Below, in pieces: positions 35,523-45,224 of a DNA stretch of 64,000 bases (the stretch's first letter is position 1; every line of letters begins with the position of its first letter). A model generated the notes under the pieces. It had not been told where the DNA came from. It was given only the letters and a program-made list of their open reading frames with translations, and did not search any database. The translations under genes and the position numbers were made by a program. Source of the stretch: Paraburkholderia saeva (GTDB lineage: Bacteria; Pseudomonadota; Gammaproteobacteria; Burkholderiales; Burkholderiaceae); the NCBI RefSeq assembly GCF_907164555.1, contig NZ_CAJQZC010000001.1:620001-684000 (forward strand), in the 5' to 3' direction.

Positions 35523-37142
35523 TCATGCCTCCGCGCTGCGGCCCTTCAAGGCAAACATGCCCTGAGGACGCTTCTGGATGAACAGCACGATCAGCACGAG
35601 CACGGCGATCTTCGCGAGCACGGCACCCCAGAACGGCTCGATCGCCTTGCTGACCAGACCCAGCCCGAAGCCGCCAATGACAGTGCCGGCAAGTTGCCCG
35701 ACGCCGCCCAGCACAACCGCCATGAACGAATCGATGATGTAGCTCTGCCCGAGATCAGGACCGACGTTGCCGATCTGCGAAAGCGCGCACCCGCCGAGCC
35801 CCGCGATGCCGGCGCCGAACGCGAACGCATACGAATCGACGCGCGCGGTCTTCACGCCGACGCACGCCGCCATGCGACGGTTCTGCGTGACGGCGCGCAC
35901 GAAGAGGCCGAGACGCGTTTTCGTCAACACGGCCCACGCAATGCCGACGACGATCATCGAGAACGCCAGGATCGCCAGCCGGTTATACGGCAGGATCAGA
36001 CTCGGCAAAACCGTGACGCCGCCGCTCATCCACGAAGGATTCACGACCTGCACGTTCTGCGCGCCGAAGAGCATGCGCGTCGCCTGAATCAGGATCAGGC
36101 TGATACCGAACGTCGTGAGCAGCGTTTCGAGCGGACGTCCATACAGATGCTTCAGCACGAGACGCTCCAGCACGATGCCGACGAGCGCCGCCGCAGCGAA
36201 CGAAGCGGGAATCGCAAACAGCGGATACCAGTCGAATGCGCGCGGTGCGTAATGCTGCACGAGGTTCTGCACGACATACGTTGCGTAGGCACCGATCATC
36301 AGGAATTCGCCGTGCGCCATGTTGATCACGCCAATCAGGCCGTACGTGATCGCAAGCCCCAGCGCCGCGAGCAACAGCACGCTGCCAAGCGAAAGGCCGG
36401 CGAACAGCGTGCCCGCAATCTGGCTGCGTCGCTGGATCGAATCGAGTTCGTCGATGCCGACCTGCGCGGCCGCGCGCACGCGCTCGTCGCTTTCGACGAA
36501 TGTGCCATCGGGCTTCTTCGCGACAAGCGGCCGCAGCAGTTCGTTCATGTCGAGGTCGTGCCGCGCGGCGACGAGCTGCACGGCTTCGAGTCGCTTCGCC
36601 GCGTCGCTGTCGTGCAGCGCGGTCATCGCCCAGAGCGTATCGAGACGCTTCTTGAGCGTAGGGTCGGTCTCCTTCGCGCGCGCCCGGTCGATCATCGGCT
36701 TCATCGCGGCATCGGGGTTCTTCAGCAATGCATCGATCGCGGCGCTGCGCGCGGCCGGATCGGTGGCGTCGAGCGCGAGGCCCGACACGGCGCCCGAAAC
36801 CTTCGAGCGCAGGATATTGTTCAGCGTGACCGGCTGCGCGCCATCAGCGGCGACGGTCTTGCCCGTCACGGCATCGCGAGCGGTGTCGTTGTCCTGGATC
36901 AGCAACTCGCCGGAATCGGTCGCGAGCGCGTTGTCTTCGGAAAGCGCCTTCAGGAGCGCGAGCGATGGTGCGTCGTGGCTGGCAATCAGCCTGTCGATGG
37001 CGGCGGATTTGGCATCGAAGTCGTCGCCGGCAAGCGGCGCGACATCCGCCGCGCTCAGCGCGTGGGCGGAGAGCGGCATCAGCGCGATGAGCGCGAGGCC
37101 GACGCATGCGCGCCCTGCGGACCTGAAAGTATGAAACGCCAT
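35523..37142 (-). CDS. urtB: urea ABC transporter permease UrtB
   Basis: 539 residues from the ATG at 37142, preceded by AAAGG at good distance; an in-frame ATG at 37181 is less likely. UrtB has an N-terminal signal peptide (to SAHA) and a 200-residue periplasmic helical domain, then a LivH-type permease (GLAITYGLIGVINMAHGEFLMIGAYATYVVQNLV, TTFGISLILIQATRMLFGAQNVQV, SFMAVVLGGVGQLAGTVIGG). Length and architecture are standard for UrtB. Follows urtA by 108 bp containing a hairpin. Confidence 0.95.
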   Translation of the reverse strand: MAFHTFRSAGRACVGLALIALMPLSAHALSAADVAPLAGDDFDAKSAAIDRLIASHDAPSLALLKALSEDNALATDSGELLIQDNDTARDAVTGKTVAADGAQPVTLNNILRSKVSGAVSGLALDATDPAARSAAIDALLKNPDAAMKPMIDRARAKETDPTLKKRLDTLWAMTALHDSDAAKRLEAVQLVAARHDLDMNELLRPLVAKKPDGTFVESDERVRAAAQVGIDELDSIQRRSQIAGTLFAGLSLGSVLLLAALGLAITYGLIGVINMAHGEFLMIGAYATYVVQNLVQHYAPRAFDWYPLFAIPASFAAAALVGIVLERLVLKHLYGRPLETLLTTFGISLILIQATRMLFGAQNVQVVNPSWMSGGVTVLPSLILPYNRLAILAFSMIVVGIAWAVLTKTRLGLFVRAVTQNRRMAACVGVKTARVDSYAFAFGAGIAGLGGCALSQIGNVGPDLGQSYIIDSFMAVVLGGVGQLAGTVIGGFGLGLVSKAIEPFWGAVLAKIAVLVLIVLFIQKRPQGMFALKGRSAEA

Positions 37143-37171
37143 GGTGACCTTTGAAGATGAAACGGCAGGGC

Positions 37172-37204
37172 GGCGCGACATCGAACGAGAAACGATGCCG
37201 CGCC
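37172..37204 (-). other. intercistronic hairpin between urtA and urtB
   Basis: Arms 37172-37183 and 37193-37204 pair over 12 bp with one G-U pair and a 9-base loop. No U-run follows. Such hairpins after a binding-protein gene often protect the upstream mRNA end and set a high urtA to urtB ratio. Confidence 0.55.
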
Positions 37205-37250
37205 GTCGTTACAGCGCTACAGCAGTGCTACCCCGAAACCCGTCTGGCGC

Positions 37251-38546
37251 TTAGGCCACGCGCGAGCGGCGCAGGAACGCCGGGATCGACGTGACGACGT
37301 CCGGCTTGCCGGCGTTGCCCGCGATGTACGGGCTCCACGGCTGCGCACGTACGGCGGTCTTCGTCTTCCACACGACGTTGAACTGGCCGTCCGCGCGCAC
37401 TTCACCGATCATCACCGGCTTGTGCAGATGGTGGTTGCCGTCCATTTCGAGCGTGAAGCCCGACGGCGCCGCCACCTTCTGGCCGATCATCGCGACGCGC
37501 ACCTTGTCGACATCCGTGCTCTTCGCCTTCTCGACAGCCTGCTTCCACATATGGATACCGACGAACGTCGCTTCCATCGGGTCGTTGGTCACGCGCTTCG
37601 TGCCACCCGGCAGGTTCTGCGACTTGACCCACTCGGCCCACTGTTCCTTGAACTTCGTGTTGGCCGGGCTCTTCACCGACATGAAGTAGTTCCACGCAGC
37701 CAGATTGCCGACGAGCGGCTTCGTGTCGATACCGCGCAGTTCTTCCTCACCCACCGAGAACGCCACGACCGGCACGTCCGTCGCCTTGAGACCCTGGTTC
37801 CCCAGTTCCTTGTAGAACGGCACGTTCGAGTCGCCGTTGACGGTCGAGATCACCGCCGTCTTGCCGCCCTGCGAGAACGTCTTGATGTTCGCGACGATGG
37901 TCTGATAGTCGCTGTGGCCGAACGGCGTGTAGACCTCCTGGATGTCGGTTTCCTGCACGCCTTTCGACTTCAGGAACGCACGCAGGATCTTGTTCGTCGT
38001 ACGCGGGTACACGTAGTCGGTGCCGAGCAGGAAAAAGCGCTTCGCACCGCCGCCTTCCGCGCTCATCAGGTATTCGGTGGCCGGGATGGCCTGCTGGTTC
38101 GGCGCTGCGCCCGTATAGAACACGTTGCGCGACATTTCTTCGCCTTCGTACTGCACCGGATAGAAGAGCAGCCCGTTCAGTTCCTCGAACACCGGCAGCA
38201 CCGATTTGCGCGATACCGACGTCCAGCAGCCGAACACCACGGCACACTTGTCCTGCGTGATCAGCTGGCGCGCCTTTTCAGCAAAGAGCGGCCAGTTCGA
38301 CGCCGGGTCGACGATGACCGGCTCCAGCTGGCGGCCCATCACGCCGCCGTTCTTGTTGATGTCCGCGATGGTCATCAGCGCGGTGTCTTTCAGTGAGGTC
38401 TCCGAGATTGCCATCGTGCCCGACAGCGAGTGCAGGATGCCGACCTTGATCGGACCGCTGCTCTGGGCGTTTGCGAAAGGACTTTGGCCCGCGAGCGCGA
38501 GCGCGCCCGACATCGAACCGAGTTTCAGCAGACTGCGACGTTTCAT
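37251..38546 (-). CDS. urtA: urea ABC transporter substrate-binding protein UrtA
   Basis: 431 residues with a twin-arginine-like leader (MKRRSLLKLGSMSGALALAGQSPFANA). The mature part follows UrtA: IKVGILHSLSGTMAISETSLKDTALM, GRQLEPVIVDPASNWPLFAEKARQLI, CAVVFGCWTSVSRKSVLPVFEELNGLLFYPVQYEGEE, and HHLHKPVMIGEV near the C-terminus. It binds urea in the periplasm. First gene of the leftward urt-ure group, with a sigma-54 type promoter about 90 bp upstream. Confidence 0.97.
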   Translation of the reverse strand: MKRRSLLKLGSMSGALALAGQSPFANAQSSGPIKVGILHSLSGTMAISETSLKDTALMTIADINKNGGVMGRQLEPVIVDPASNWPLFAEKARQLITQDKCAVVFGCWTSVSRKSVLPVFEELNGLLFYPVQYEGEEMSRNVFYTGAAPNQQAIPATEYLMSAEGGGAKRFFLLGTDYVYPRTTNKILRAFLKSKGVQETDIQEVYTPFGHSDYQTIVANIKTFSQGGKTAVISTVNGDSNVPFYKELGNQGLKATDVPVVAFSVGEEELRGIDTKPLVGNLAAWNYFMSVKSPANTKFKEQWAEWVKSQNLPGGTKRVTNDPMEATFVGIHMWKQAVEKAKSTDVDKVRVAMIGQKVAAPSGFTLEMDGNHHLHKPVMIGEVRADGQFNVVWKTKTAVRAQPWSPYIAGNAGKPDVVTSIPAFLRRSRVA

Positions 38547-38635
38547 TTGTGCTTCCCCTTGCCAACTGGATGGTGACTGATATGGGCGTCGGTATTGCTC
38601 TGACGGTTTTTAAGTGCCTGGTGCCCGACTTCTAC

Positions 38636-38651
38636 TGCAAGGCATATGCCA
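38636..38651 (-). promoter_or_regulatory. sigma-54 (RpoN) type promoter of urtA
   Basis: On the minus strand TGGCAT (38651-38646), five bases, TTGCA (38640-38636), a near-consensus -24/-12 pair 90 bp upstream of the urtA start. A GCACCA half-site of the NtrC type lies about 86 bp further upstream (38742-38737), with a weak second half. Confidence 0.65.
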
Positions 38652-38918
38652 AGCGGTAAATCCTTCATTACCGGGCTGCAAGCCCGGCGCAATGCGGTCA
38701 GGCATTTCGTGGCGTTATGCGGCTTGGGAGCGAAAGTGGTGCACGACCAGACGCCGCGCATCGCGACGGTGCGTGCCGCGCTGCAACCGCGCGCATTGCC
38801 CTGGGTGCGGGCGGCGGCGGTGCATCGGCGCTGCGCCGTTGTGCATGCAGCCGCGGATGCCCGCATTGCAAGAGCTGCGGGGAGAACCGTTGGAAGAAGG
38901 ATTGGAAGGGCGACGCAG

Positions 38919-39189
38919 ATGGCGCCCGTCTTCGATAAGGCGATCCACAAGTTACTGGGTGAGCGCCATGTGATCGACGTGCGCACTCCCGGGCTTGTCG
39001 GCGGCGTGGAGTTGAAGCCGCGCGACGGTGCGCCTGGCGCACGACGTATTTGCGCGGTGTTTCCAGAAGGGCGTGCTGACGCGCTATACGGGCGACATGC
39101 TGGCGTTCTCGTCGCCGCTCACCATCCGCGAAGCGCAGATCGGCGAGATCTTCGGCACGGTAGCGGTAGTGTTGAGCGAGACTGACTAA
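38919..39189 (+). pseudogene. C-terminal remnant of an omega-amino acid:pyruvate aminotransferase
   Basis: From 38919 one frame reads MAPVFDKAIHKLLGERHVIDVRTPGLVGGVELKPRDGAPGA, and after a frame change near 39040 another reads HDVFARCFQKGVLTRYTGDMLAFSSPLTIREAQIGEIFGT to a TAA at 39187. Together these match the last 90 or so residues of class III beta-alanine/omega-amino acid:pyruvate transaminases, ending with the conserved small-domain segment. The large PLP domain is absent upstream and the frame is broken, so this is a relic. A terminator follows. Confidence 0.8.
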
Positions 39190-39214
39190 CAGCGTGGTTG
39201 CGGGTCTGCAACGA

Positions 39215-39249
39215 AAAACGGGCGTCTCCGTTAAGGAGACGCCCGTTTT
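39215..39249. terminator. bidirectional intrinsic terminator
   Basis: A perfect 15-bp stem (39215-39229 and 39235-39249; core CGGGCGTCTCC) with a 5-base loop, flanked by A-run on the left and T-run on the right. It serves the rhodanese gene on the minus strand and any transcript from the pseudogene side. Confidence 0.9.
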
Positions 39250-39271
39250 GACATGCGGCGCGGGTGACGAC

Positions 39272-39595
39272 TCAGTAAGTCGGCACCGATGGGTCGACCT
39301 GACGCGACCAGGCGTCGATGCCGCCTTGCAGGTTGAACACCTTCGTGTGGCCGCGCGATTCGAGGAACATCGCGACCTGTGCGCTGCGTGCGCCGTGGTG
39401 GCATACGCAGACAATCTCCGCGTCGTCTTCGAGTTCTTCGCTGCGAGCCGGGATTTCGCGCATCGGGATCGACATGCTGCCGGCGATCTTTGCGGTTTCG
39501 ATTTCCCAGGGCTCGCGCACGTCGAGCAGGACGGGCGCGGCGCGCGAAGTGTCAGCGAGCCATTCGGCGAGCGCGGAAGCAGTCAGGTTTTGCAT
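39272..39595 (-). CDS. single-domain rhodanese-like protein
   Basis: 107 residues. One rhodanese domain: PVLLDVREPWEIETAKIAGSMSIPMREIP, the catalytic Cys65 in VCVCHHGARSAQVAMFLESRGH, and VFNLQGGIDAWSRQVDP. The active-site loop CHHGARS suits GlpE/PspE-like sulfur transfer. Cytosolic. It follows the methyltransferase gene by 45 bp and ends at a strong terminator. Confidence 0.92.
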   Translation of the reverse strand: MQNLTASALAEWLADTSRAAPVLLDVREPWEIETAKIAGSMSIPMREIPARSEELEDDAEIVCVCHHGARSAQVAMFLESRGHTKVFNLQGGIDAWSRQVDPSVPTY

Positions 39596-39640
39596 CAGAG
39601 GAATAATCCGTTACGTCGACAAGGGTACGGGCAGTAGTGC

Positions 39641-40294
39641 TCAGAACTTGAAACGCGGCGGCTGCACGGCGTTGATCAGCGGTTCCACATACGTTTCGAA
39701 CACGTCGGCGACGCGGTACTGCTTTTCGTCGATGCGCGTGATGATCTGCGCCTTCATGACGGGCGCCGTGCCGACGAACGCAGCCAGGCGGCCGCCTACT
39801 TTCAGCTGGTCGAGGATCTCCTGCGGCAGAACCGGCAGGCCGCCCGACACGCAGATCACGTCGTAAGGCGCTGCACCTGCCCAGCCGCGCGATGCGTCGC
39901 CGGTGGCGACTTCGACGTTCAGCACGCCGTTGTTCGCGAGATTCGTGCGGGCGAGTTCGGCGAGTTCCGGCTCGATGTCGACGGTCAGCACGTGCTGCGC
40001 GCGGTGTGCGAGCAGGGCGGCCATGAAGCCCGCGCCCGCGCCGATTTCCAGCACGCTTTCGTGTTTCCGGACAGCCAGTTCCTGCAGCACGCGTGCCTCG
40101 ACGCGCGGCGCCAGCATGTGCTGGCCGGCGGGCAGCGGCACTTCGAAGTCGACGAACGCCATGTTCGCGTAGGCCTTCGGGACGAAGTTTTCACGCTTGA
40201 CGATCGAGAGCAGGTTCAGCACGTCCTGGTCCAGCACTTCCCAGGGACGAATCTGCTGTTCGATCATGTTGAAACGCGCTTGCTCGATATTCAT
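39641..40294 (-). CDS. protein-L-isoaspartate O-methyltransferase-like protein
   Basis: 217 residues from the ATG at 40294. PCMT-like SAM methyltransferase: ARFNMIEQQIRPWEVLDQDVLNLLSIVKRENFVP, motif I VLEIGAGAGFMAALLAH, DIEPELAELARTNL, and the post-I region DVICVSGGLPVLPQEILDQLKVGGRLAAFVG. In true PIMT the loop before motif I is longer with a conserved Ser/Thr, so the substrate may differ. It forms a two-gene unit with the rhodanese protein. Confidence 0.85.
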   Translation of the reverse strand: MNIEQARFNMIEQQIRPWEVLDQDVLNLLSIVKRENFVPKAYANMAFVDFEVPLPAGQHMLAPRVEARVLQELAVRKHESVLEIGAGAGFMAALLAHRAQHVLTVDIEPELAELARTNLANNGVLNVEVATGDASRGWAGAAPYDVICVSGGLPVLPQEILDQLKVGGRLAAFVGTAPVMKAQIITRIDEKQYRVADVFETYVEPLINAVQPPRFKF

Positions 40295-40456
40295 GATTGT
40301 TTTCGACGGTTGAAATGCAGCCGGAAGGTGTGGGGAACTGCGGGATTGTACCAAACCGGGGGCGGGTTCCGTGCGGAGGCGGGCAGGGGATGGCGCCACC
40401 ACCCTCCGTATAAATCCCTACACATTCGACCTTGAGATTCCGCATGGTCTCGACCA

Positions 40457-40478
40457 AAAATGTAATCGATTACATTTT
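40457..40478. promoter_or_regulatory. LacI-family operator palindrome
   Basis: A perfect 22-bp palindrome made of the half-site AAAATGTAATC and its reverse complement, centred at 40467/40468, with the LacI-type central CG. It lies 15 bp upstream of the proposed GTG start of the lacI-like gene, implying autoregulation and control of the downstream sugar operon. Confidence 0.85.
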
Positions 40479-40493
40479 CGGGGGCTAACACCC

Positions 40494-41537
40494 GTGTCGA
40501 GACCGCGTCAGCGCGACGTTGCATCGCTTCGATCGTCCGACGGCATGTCGATTGCCGGCGTGGCCGAGCAGGCTGGCGTGTCGGTCGCCACGGTTTCGCG
40601 CGTGCTTAACGGTCACTCGAACGTCAGGCCCGAAACGCGCGATCGCGTGCTCGCGGCCGTGCAGACGAGCGGCTATCGCGTCAACGAACTCGCCCGCAAC
40701 CTGCGCACCGCCGAAAGCCACCTGCTACTCACGATGGTGCCCGACTTCGGCAATCCCTTTTACGCGGAAGTGGTGCGCGGCATCGATGCAGTCGCGCGTC
40801 AGCATGGCTACTTCATGTTGCTGTGCGATACCGGCGCCGATCCCGGCCGCGAACGCAGCTACTTCGACATGCTGCGCCGTCACCGCGCGGACGGCGCGAT
40901 CTGCCTCGACCCTGACACGGTTCAGCACGCACTCGCTGAAGACTCCGGCACGCTGCCCTGGGTCGCGTGCTGCGAGTTCGATACGGATATGGGCGTACCG
41001 TGGGTCGGCATCGACAACTATCGTGCAGCCGGTGATGCAGTGCGGCATCTGCTGTCACGCGGGCGCCGCCGCATTGGGCTCATCAATTCGGATGACGGTT
41101 ACCTGTATGCACGTCAGCGTCAGGAAGGCTATCTCGACGCGTTGCGCGACGCCGGCGTCACCCCGTTATCCGCATGGCGTCGCAACGTCTACAGCCTCGA
41201 TTACGAAGCCGCCGCCACGGCCGCCGCCGAACTCGTGCAGCAATCCGGCGAGAACGCGCCGGACGCGATTTTCGCCGTATCGGACACGCTCGCGATCGGC
41301 GCGATCAACGGCTTGCGTAGCGTCGGCAAACGCACGCCGGCTGACGTCGCGGTCGTTGGCTTCGATGACATCTCCGTGGCCGCGCAGATCGATCCACCGC
41401 TCACGACGATCGCGCAGCCGATGCGCGAACTCGGCGAGACGGCCGCGCGGCTGCTGCTGAAACGTCTCGCGGACCCGGCGGCCAGCGTGCCGGGCGTTCT
41501 GTTACCGCACCGGCTCGTGGTGCGGCTAAGCGCGTGA
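40494..41537 (+). CDS. LacI-family transcriptional repressor
   Basis: 347 residues if the GTG at 40494 is used, placing the start after the operator; an ATG at 40545 begins right at the HTH and is the alternative. N-terminal HTH MSIAGVAEQAGVSVATVSRVLNGH with hinge helix RTAESHLLL, then a periplasmic-binding-like effector domain (MVPDFGNPFYAEVVRGIDAVARQHGYFMLLCDTG, VVGFDDISVAAQIDPPLTTIAQP). It leads the sugar uptake operon and presumably senses the sugar or its phosphate. Confidence 0.93.
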   Translation: MSRPRQRDVASLRSSDGMSIAGVAEQAGVSVATVSRVLNGHSNVRPETRDRVLAAVQTSGYRVNELARNLRTAESHLLLTMVPDFGNPFYAEVVRGIDAVARQHGYFMLLCDTGADPGRERSYFDMLRRHRADGAICLDPDTVQHALAEDSGTLPWVACCEFDTDMGVPWVGIDNYRAAGDAVRHLLSRGRRRIGLINSDDGYLYARQRQEGYLDALRDAGVTPLSAWRRNVYSLDYEAAATAAAELVQQSGENAPDAIFAVSDTLAIGAINGLRSVGKRTPADVAVVGFDDISVAAQIDPPLTTIAQPMRELGETAARLLLKRLADPAASVPGVLLPHRLVVRLSA

Positions 41538-41568
41538 CGGGTGACCACATGAAGGAGCAAAGCGCGCG

Positions 41569-43056
41569 ATGAGTCTCTCGATCCGCTTCGACGACATCCG
41601 CAAGGATTTCGGCCCGGTGCGCGTGCTGCACGGCGTGTCGTTCGACCTTGCGCCCGGGCGCATCTATGGTCTCCTCGGCGAGAACGGCGCCGGTAAATCG
41701 ACGCTGATGAAAATCCTCGCGGGCTACGAAAGCGCGACCGAAGGCACGCTCTCCGTCGATGGCACGGCGCAGCATTTCACCAGTTCGCGCGATGCGGAAG
41801 CCGCGGGCATTGTGCTGATCCATCAGGAATTCAATCTCGCCGATCATCTGTCGATCGTCGAGAACATGTACCTTGGGCACGAGAAAAAGCGCGGCTGGCT
41901 GCTCGACGAAGGCGCGATGAGAAAAGAGGCTGCGCGCTATCTCGAGCAGGTCGGCCTGAAGAAATCGCCCGATACGCAGGTGCGCAACCTGATCGTCGCG
42001 GAAAAGCAGATGGTGGAGATCGCGAAGGCGCTGTCGCGTCGCGCGCGTTTTCTCATCATGGACGAACCAACCGCGACGCTCACGCCATCGGAGACCGAGC
42101 GGCTCTTCACGCTGATGCTGAAGCTGAAGGCCGATGGCGTGACGATCGTCTACATCTCGCACAAGCTCGACGAAGTCGAGCACATCACCGACGAGGTGAT
42201 CGTGATGCGCGACGGCCGCTTCGTCGCGCGCGGCGAAACGTCGAGCCTCGCGCGGCAGCAGATGGCGAACCTGATGGTGGGGCGCGACGTCTCCGACATG
42301 TTCCCCGACAAGACGCCGCCCGCGCCCAACGCGCCGATTGCGATGCGTGTCGATGGGCTCGTCGTGCCGGGTTGGGTCGAGTCGCTTTCGTTCGAGGTGC
42401 GTGCGGGCGAGGTGCTGGGCTTTGCAGGTCTGGTCGGCGCGGGCCGCACCGAAGCGTTCGAGGCGATTCTGGGCCTGCGCAAGCGCACCGCAGGTCGCAT
42501 CGAACTCGCGGGTCGCGCAGTCGACATTCACAATCCGCTCGACGCGATGCGCCACGGTCTCACCTATCTGAGCGAAGACCGCAAGAACAAGGCGCTGCAC
42601 GTCAACCTGAACCTGCAGGACAACCTGACGCTGATGACGCTCGATCGCTACACGCATCCGCTCCTCGACGTGAAAGCAGAACGCGCGGCGCTAAAAGCGG
42701 GTATCGCCGAATTCGGTATTCGCACCGGCGACCCGTCGATCAAGGCGCGCATGCTGTCCGGCGGCAATCAGCAGAAGCTCGCGCTTGCGAAGTTCCTGCA
42801 TCCGGATCCGAACGTCATCGTGCTCGACGAACCGACGCGCGGCGTCGACGTCGGCGCGAAACGCGACATCTACTTTCTGGTTCACCGGCTCGCCGCACAG
42901 GGGCGCGCCGTGATCGTGATCTCGTCCGAGCTGATCGAGTTGATCGGCCTGTGCCATCGCGTCGCCGTGATGCGCACGGGCCGGCTTCAAACCACGCTCA
43001 CGCTCGACCAGCTAACCGAAGAGGAGTTGATTGCTCATGCAACCGGCACACACTGA
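41569..43056 (+). CDS. sugar ABC transporter ATP-binding protein, ribose (RbsA) type
   Basis: 495 residues with two fused ABC domains. First: Walker [41 protein letters not shown]. Second: [20 protein letters not shown], degenerate as usual, then [37 protein letters not shown]. It powers a CUT2 family monosaccharide importer. GGAG lies about 13 bases before the ATG. Its 3' end overlaps the permease gene by 20 bp. Confidence 0.95.
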   Translation: MSLSIRFDDIRKDFGPVRVLHGVSFDLAPGRIYGLLGENGAGKSTLMKILAGYESATEGTLSVDGTAQHFTSSRDAEAAGIVLIHQEFNLADHLSIVENMYLGHEKKRGWLLDEGAMRKEAARYLEQVGLKKSPDTQVRNLIVAEKQMVEIAKALSRRARFLIMDEPTATLTPSETERLFTLMLKLKADGVTIVYISHKLDEVEHITDEVIVMRDGRFVARGETSSLARQQMANLMVGRDVSDMFPDKTPPAPNAPIAMRVDGLVVPGWVESLSFEVRAGEVLGFAGLVGAGRTEAFEAILGLRKRTAGRIELAGRAVDIHNPLDAMRHGLTYLSEDRKNKALHVNLNLQDNLTLMTLDRYTHPLLDVKAERAALKAGIAEFGIRTGDPSIKARMLSGGNQQKLALAKFLHPDPNVIVLDEPTRGVDVGAKRDIYFLVHRLAAQGRAVIVISSELIELIGLCHRVAVMRTGRLQTTLTLDQLTEEELIAHATGTH

Positions 43057-44050
43057 ACCAGGGCAACCGGGCCGTGCGATGCGCCTCGCGCACCGGCTGC
43101 ATGGGCTTGGTCCGCTGCTTGGGCTGATCGTCCTGTGCGTGGGAGGCCAACTGCTCAACCACGACTTCGCGACCGTCGACAATCTCACCAACGTGCTGAC
43201 GCGCACGTCGTTCATCGGGATCATCGCGGTCGGCATGACATTCGTGATCATTTCGGGCGGCATCGATCTGTCCGTCGGATCGATGGCCGCGCTGATCGCG
43301 GGCAGCATGATCTACACGATGAACGCGCTTTCCAGCGGACTCGGGGGACACACGTTCGCGCCGCTGTCGATCGTGATCATCGGCATCGCGCTCGCGTTCG
43401 TGCTGGGCGCGGCGTTCGGCATTGCTCACGGCCTCCTGATCACCAAAGGCCGCATCGAGCCGTTCATCGTGACGCTCGGCACGCTCGGCATCTTTCGCGC
43501 GGTGCTGACGTGGCTCGCGGACGGCGGCGCGCTCACGCTCAACAACGCGCTTTCCGATCTGTACGGTCCCGTGTATTACGCAAGCGTATTCGGTGTGCCC
43601 ATTCCAATCTGGGTGTTCCTGATCGTCGCGGCGGGCGGCGCATTGATATTGAACCGCACCGCGTTCGGCCGGCATGTACAGGCGATCGGCTCGAACGAAC
43701 AGGTTGCGCGCTATGCGGCGATTCGAGTGGATCGTGTGAAGATCATCACGTACATGCTGCTCGGCATCTGCGTAGGCGTGGCGACGGTGCTATACGTGCC
43801 GCGCCTCGGCTCCGCCACGCCAACCACAGGCCTTTTGTGGGAACTGGAGGCGATCGCTTCGGTTGTCGTTGGCGGTACCGCATTGAAGGGTGGCGAGGGT
43901 CGCGTAGTCGGCACGGTGATCGGCGCGGTGTTGCTATCTGTGATCGCGAACATCCTGAATCTCACGAGCATCATCAGCGTGTACCTGAACGCGGCGGTGC
44001 AGGGCGTCGTCATCATCATCGTCGCGTTCCTGCAGCGCGGGCGACGCTGA
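43037..44050 (+). CDS. sugar ABC transporter permease, ribose (RbsC) type
   Basis: 337 residues from the ATG at 43037, with GAGGAG ten bases upstream inside the preceding gene. About ten membrane segments and BPD_transp_2 wording: [114 protein letters not shown]. It forms the channel with the neighbouring ATPase. Confidence 0.95.
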   Translation: MQPAHTEPGQPGRAMRLAHRLHGLGPLLGLIVLCVGGQLLNHDFATVDNLTNVLTRTSFIGIIAVGMTFVIISGGIDLSVGSMAALIAGSMIYTMNALSSGLGGHTFAPLSIVIIGIALAFVLGAAFGIAHGLLITKGRIEPFIVTLGTLGIFRAVLTWLADGGALTLNNALSDLYGPVYYASVFGVPIPIWVFLIVAAGGALILNRTAFGRHVQAIGSNEQVARYAAIRVDRVKIITYMLLGICVGVATVLYVPRLGSATPTTGLLWELEAIASVVVGGTALKGGEGRVVGTVIGAVLLSVIANILNLTSIISVYLNAAVQGVVIIIVAFLQRGRR

Positions 44051-44122
44051 TTTCATCGAAAGAAAGCAGAACAGCAACGTTTGATCCGCAGTACCCGGCG
44101 CATTGCCGGCACCTCAAAAACC

Positions 44123-44139
44123 GGGCGCGCGACGCGCCC
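44123..44139 (+). other. short hairpin before the sugar-binding protein gene
   Basis: GGGCGCG (44123-44129), loop CGA, CGCGCCC (44133-44139), a perfect 7-bp stem 18 bases before the ATG, with ACAGGAGA between it and the start. It could influence ribosome access or act as a processing site. Confidence 0.5.
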
Positions 44140-44157
44140 TACGACAGGAGACACAAC

Positions 44158-45120
44158 ATGAAGCAGGTCATTCGGGCGATCAGTGCCGGCGTGCTGGCGT
44201 TGGGCATTCTCGGTACGGCGGGCGCGGCACGCGCAGATGAAAAGGTCATATTGGGCGTCGCAATTCCGACCGCCGATCACGGCTTCACGGGCGGCATCGT
44301 CTGGTGGGCAAACAAGGCGAAAGAGGACATGGAGAAGGCGCATCCGGATCTGAAGGTGATCCTGAAGTCGTCGGCGAGCGCGCCGGAGCAGGCGAACCAG
44401 TTGCAGGATCTGGTGACCGTCAACAAGATCAATGCGCTCGTGATCTTCCCGCATGAATCCGCTTCGCTCACGCAGCCAGTCGCGCAGGTGAAGAAGAAGG
44501 GCGTCTATGTGACGGTCGTCGATCGCGGCCTGACCGACACCAGCGCGCAGGATGCGTACGTCGCGGGCGACAACACGGCGTTCGGCCGGCTCGCGGGCGA
44601 ATACTTCTGCAAATCGCTGAACGGCAAGGGCGACATCGTCGCGCTGCGCGGCATTCCGACCACGCTCGATAACGAACGCTATAACGCGTTCACGAAGGCG
44701 TTGTCGGCATGTCCGGGCGTGAAGGTGCTCGACGCGAAGTACGCGAACTGGAATCGCGACGACGCGTTCAAGGTGATGCAGGATTACCTCACGCGCTTCA
44801 AGCACATCGACGCCGTGTGGTCGGCCGACGACGACATGTCCGTCGGCGTGCTGAAGGCCATCGATCAGGCGAAGCGCACCGACATCAAGGAAGTGCTGGG
44901 CGGCGCCGGTTCGAAGGAAATGATCAAGCGCGTGATGGATGGCGACAAGATCATCAACGCAGACGTCACGTACTCGCCGAAGTTCATCTACGACGCGATC
45001 AAGCTCACTGCCGAAGCGCGCCTGAAGGGCGAAAAGCTGCCGGCGACGACGATCGTGCCTTCGGTGCTCGTCACGAAAGCGAACGCGAAAGACTACTACT
45101 TCCCTGAATCGCCGTTCTGA
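44158..45120 (+). CDS. sugar ABC transporter periplasmic binding protein
   Basis: 320 residues with a signal peptide ([26 protein letters not shown]). Peripla_BP_4 domain: [113 protein letters not shown]. Third transport component of the ribose-type system. The Trp-rich start WW and FPHES segment suggest a pyranose ligand, but the identity is not clear. Confidence 0.94.
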   Translation: MKQVIRAISAGVLALGILGTAGAARADEKVILGVAIPTADHGFTGGIVWWANKAKEDMEKAHPDLKVILKSSASAPEQANQLQDLVTVNKINALVIFPHESASLTQPVAQVKKKGVYVTVVDRGLTDTSAQDAYVAGDNTAFGRLAGEYFCKSLNGKGDIVALRGIPTTLDNERYNAFTKALSACPGVKVLDAKYANWNRDDAFKVMQDYLTRFKHIDAVWSADDDMSVGVLKAIDQAKRTDIKEVLGGAGSKEMIKRVMDGDKIINADVTYSPKFIYDAIKLTAEARLKGEKLPATTIVPSVLVTKANAKDYYFPESPF

Positions 45121-45133
45121 CGGGTTGCATCTT

Positions 45134-45179
45134 GCCGCGTCACTGCGACGGCGCTTTGGGCGCATCGCAGTGACGCGGC
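45134..45179 (+). other. long intercistronic hairpin after the sugar-binding protein gene
   Basis: A perfect 15-bp stem, 45134-45148 and 45165-45179 (core CGCGTCACTGCG), closing a 16-base loop that itself can pair GCGC with GCGC. No T-run follows, so it is more likely an mRNA stabiliser or partial attenuator than a full terminator. Confidence 0.7.
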
Positions 45180-45224
45180 GCACTGGATGTCGAACGCTGT
45201 ATCCATTTCCCGAGGAGCCGCACG

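Noticed and set aside
35271..37154. 627-codon plus-strand frame
   Set aside because: Antisense to urtB and urtC; no protein-like features.
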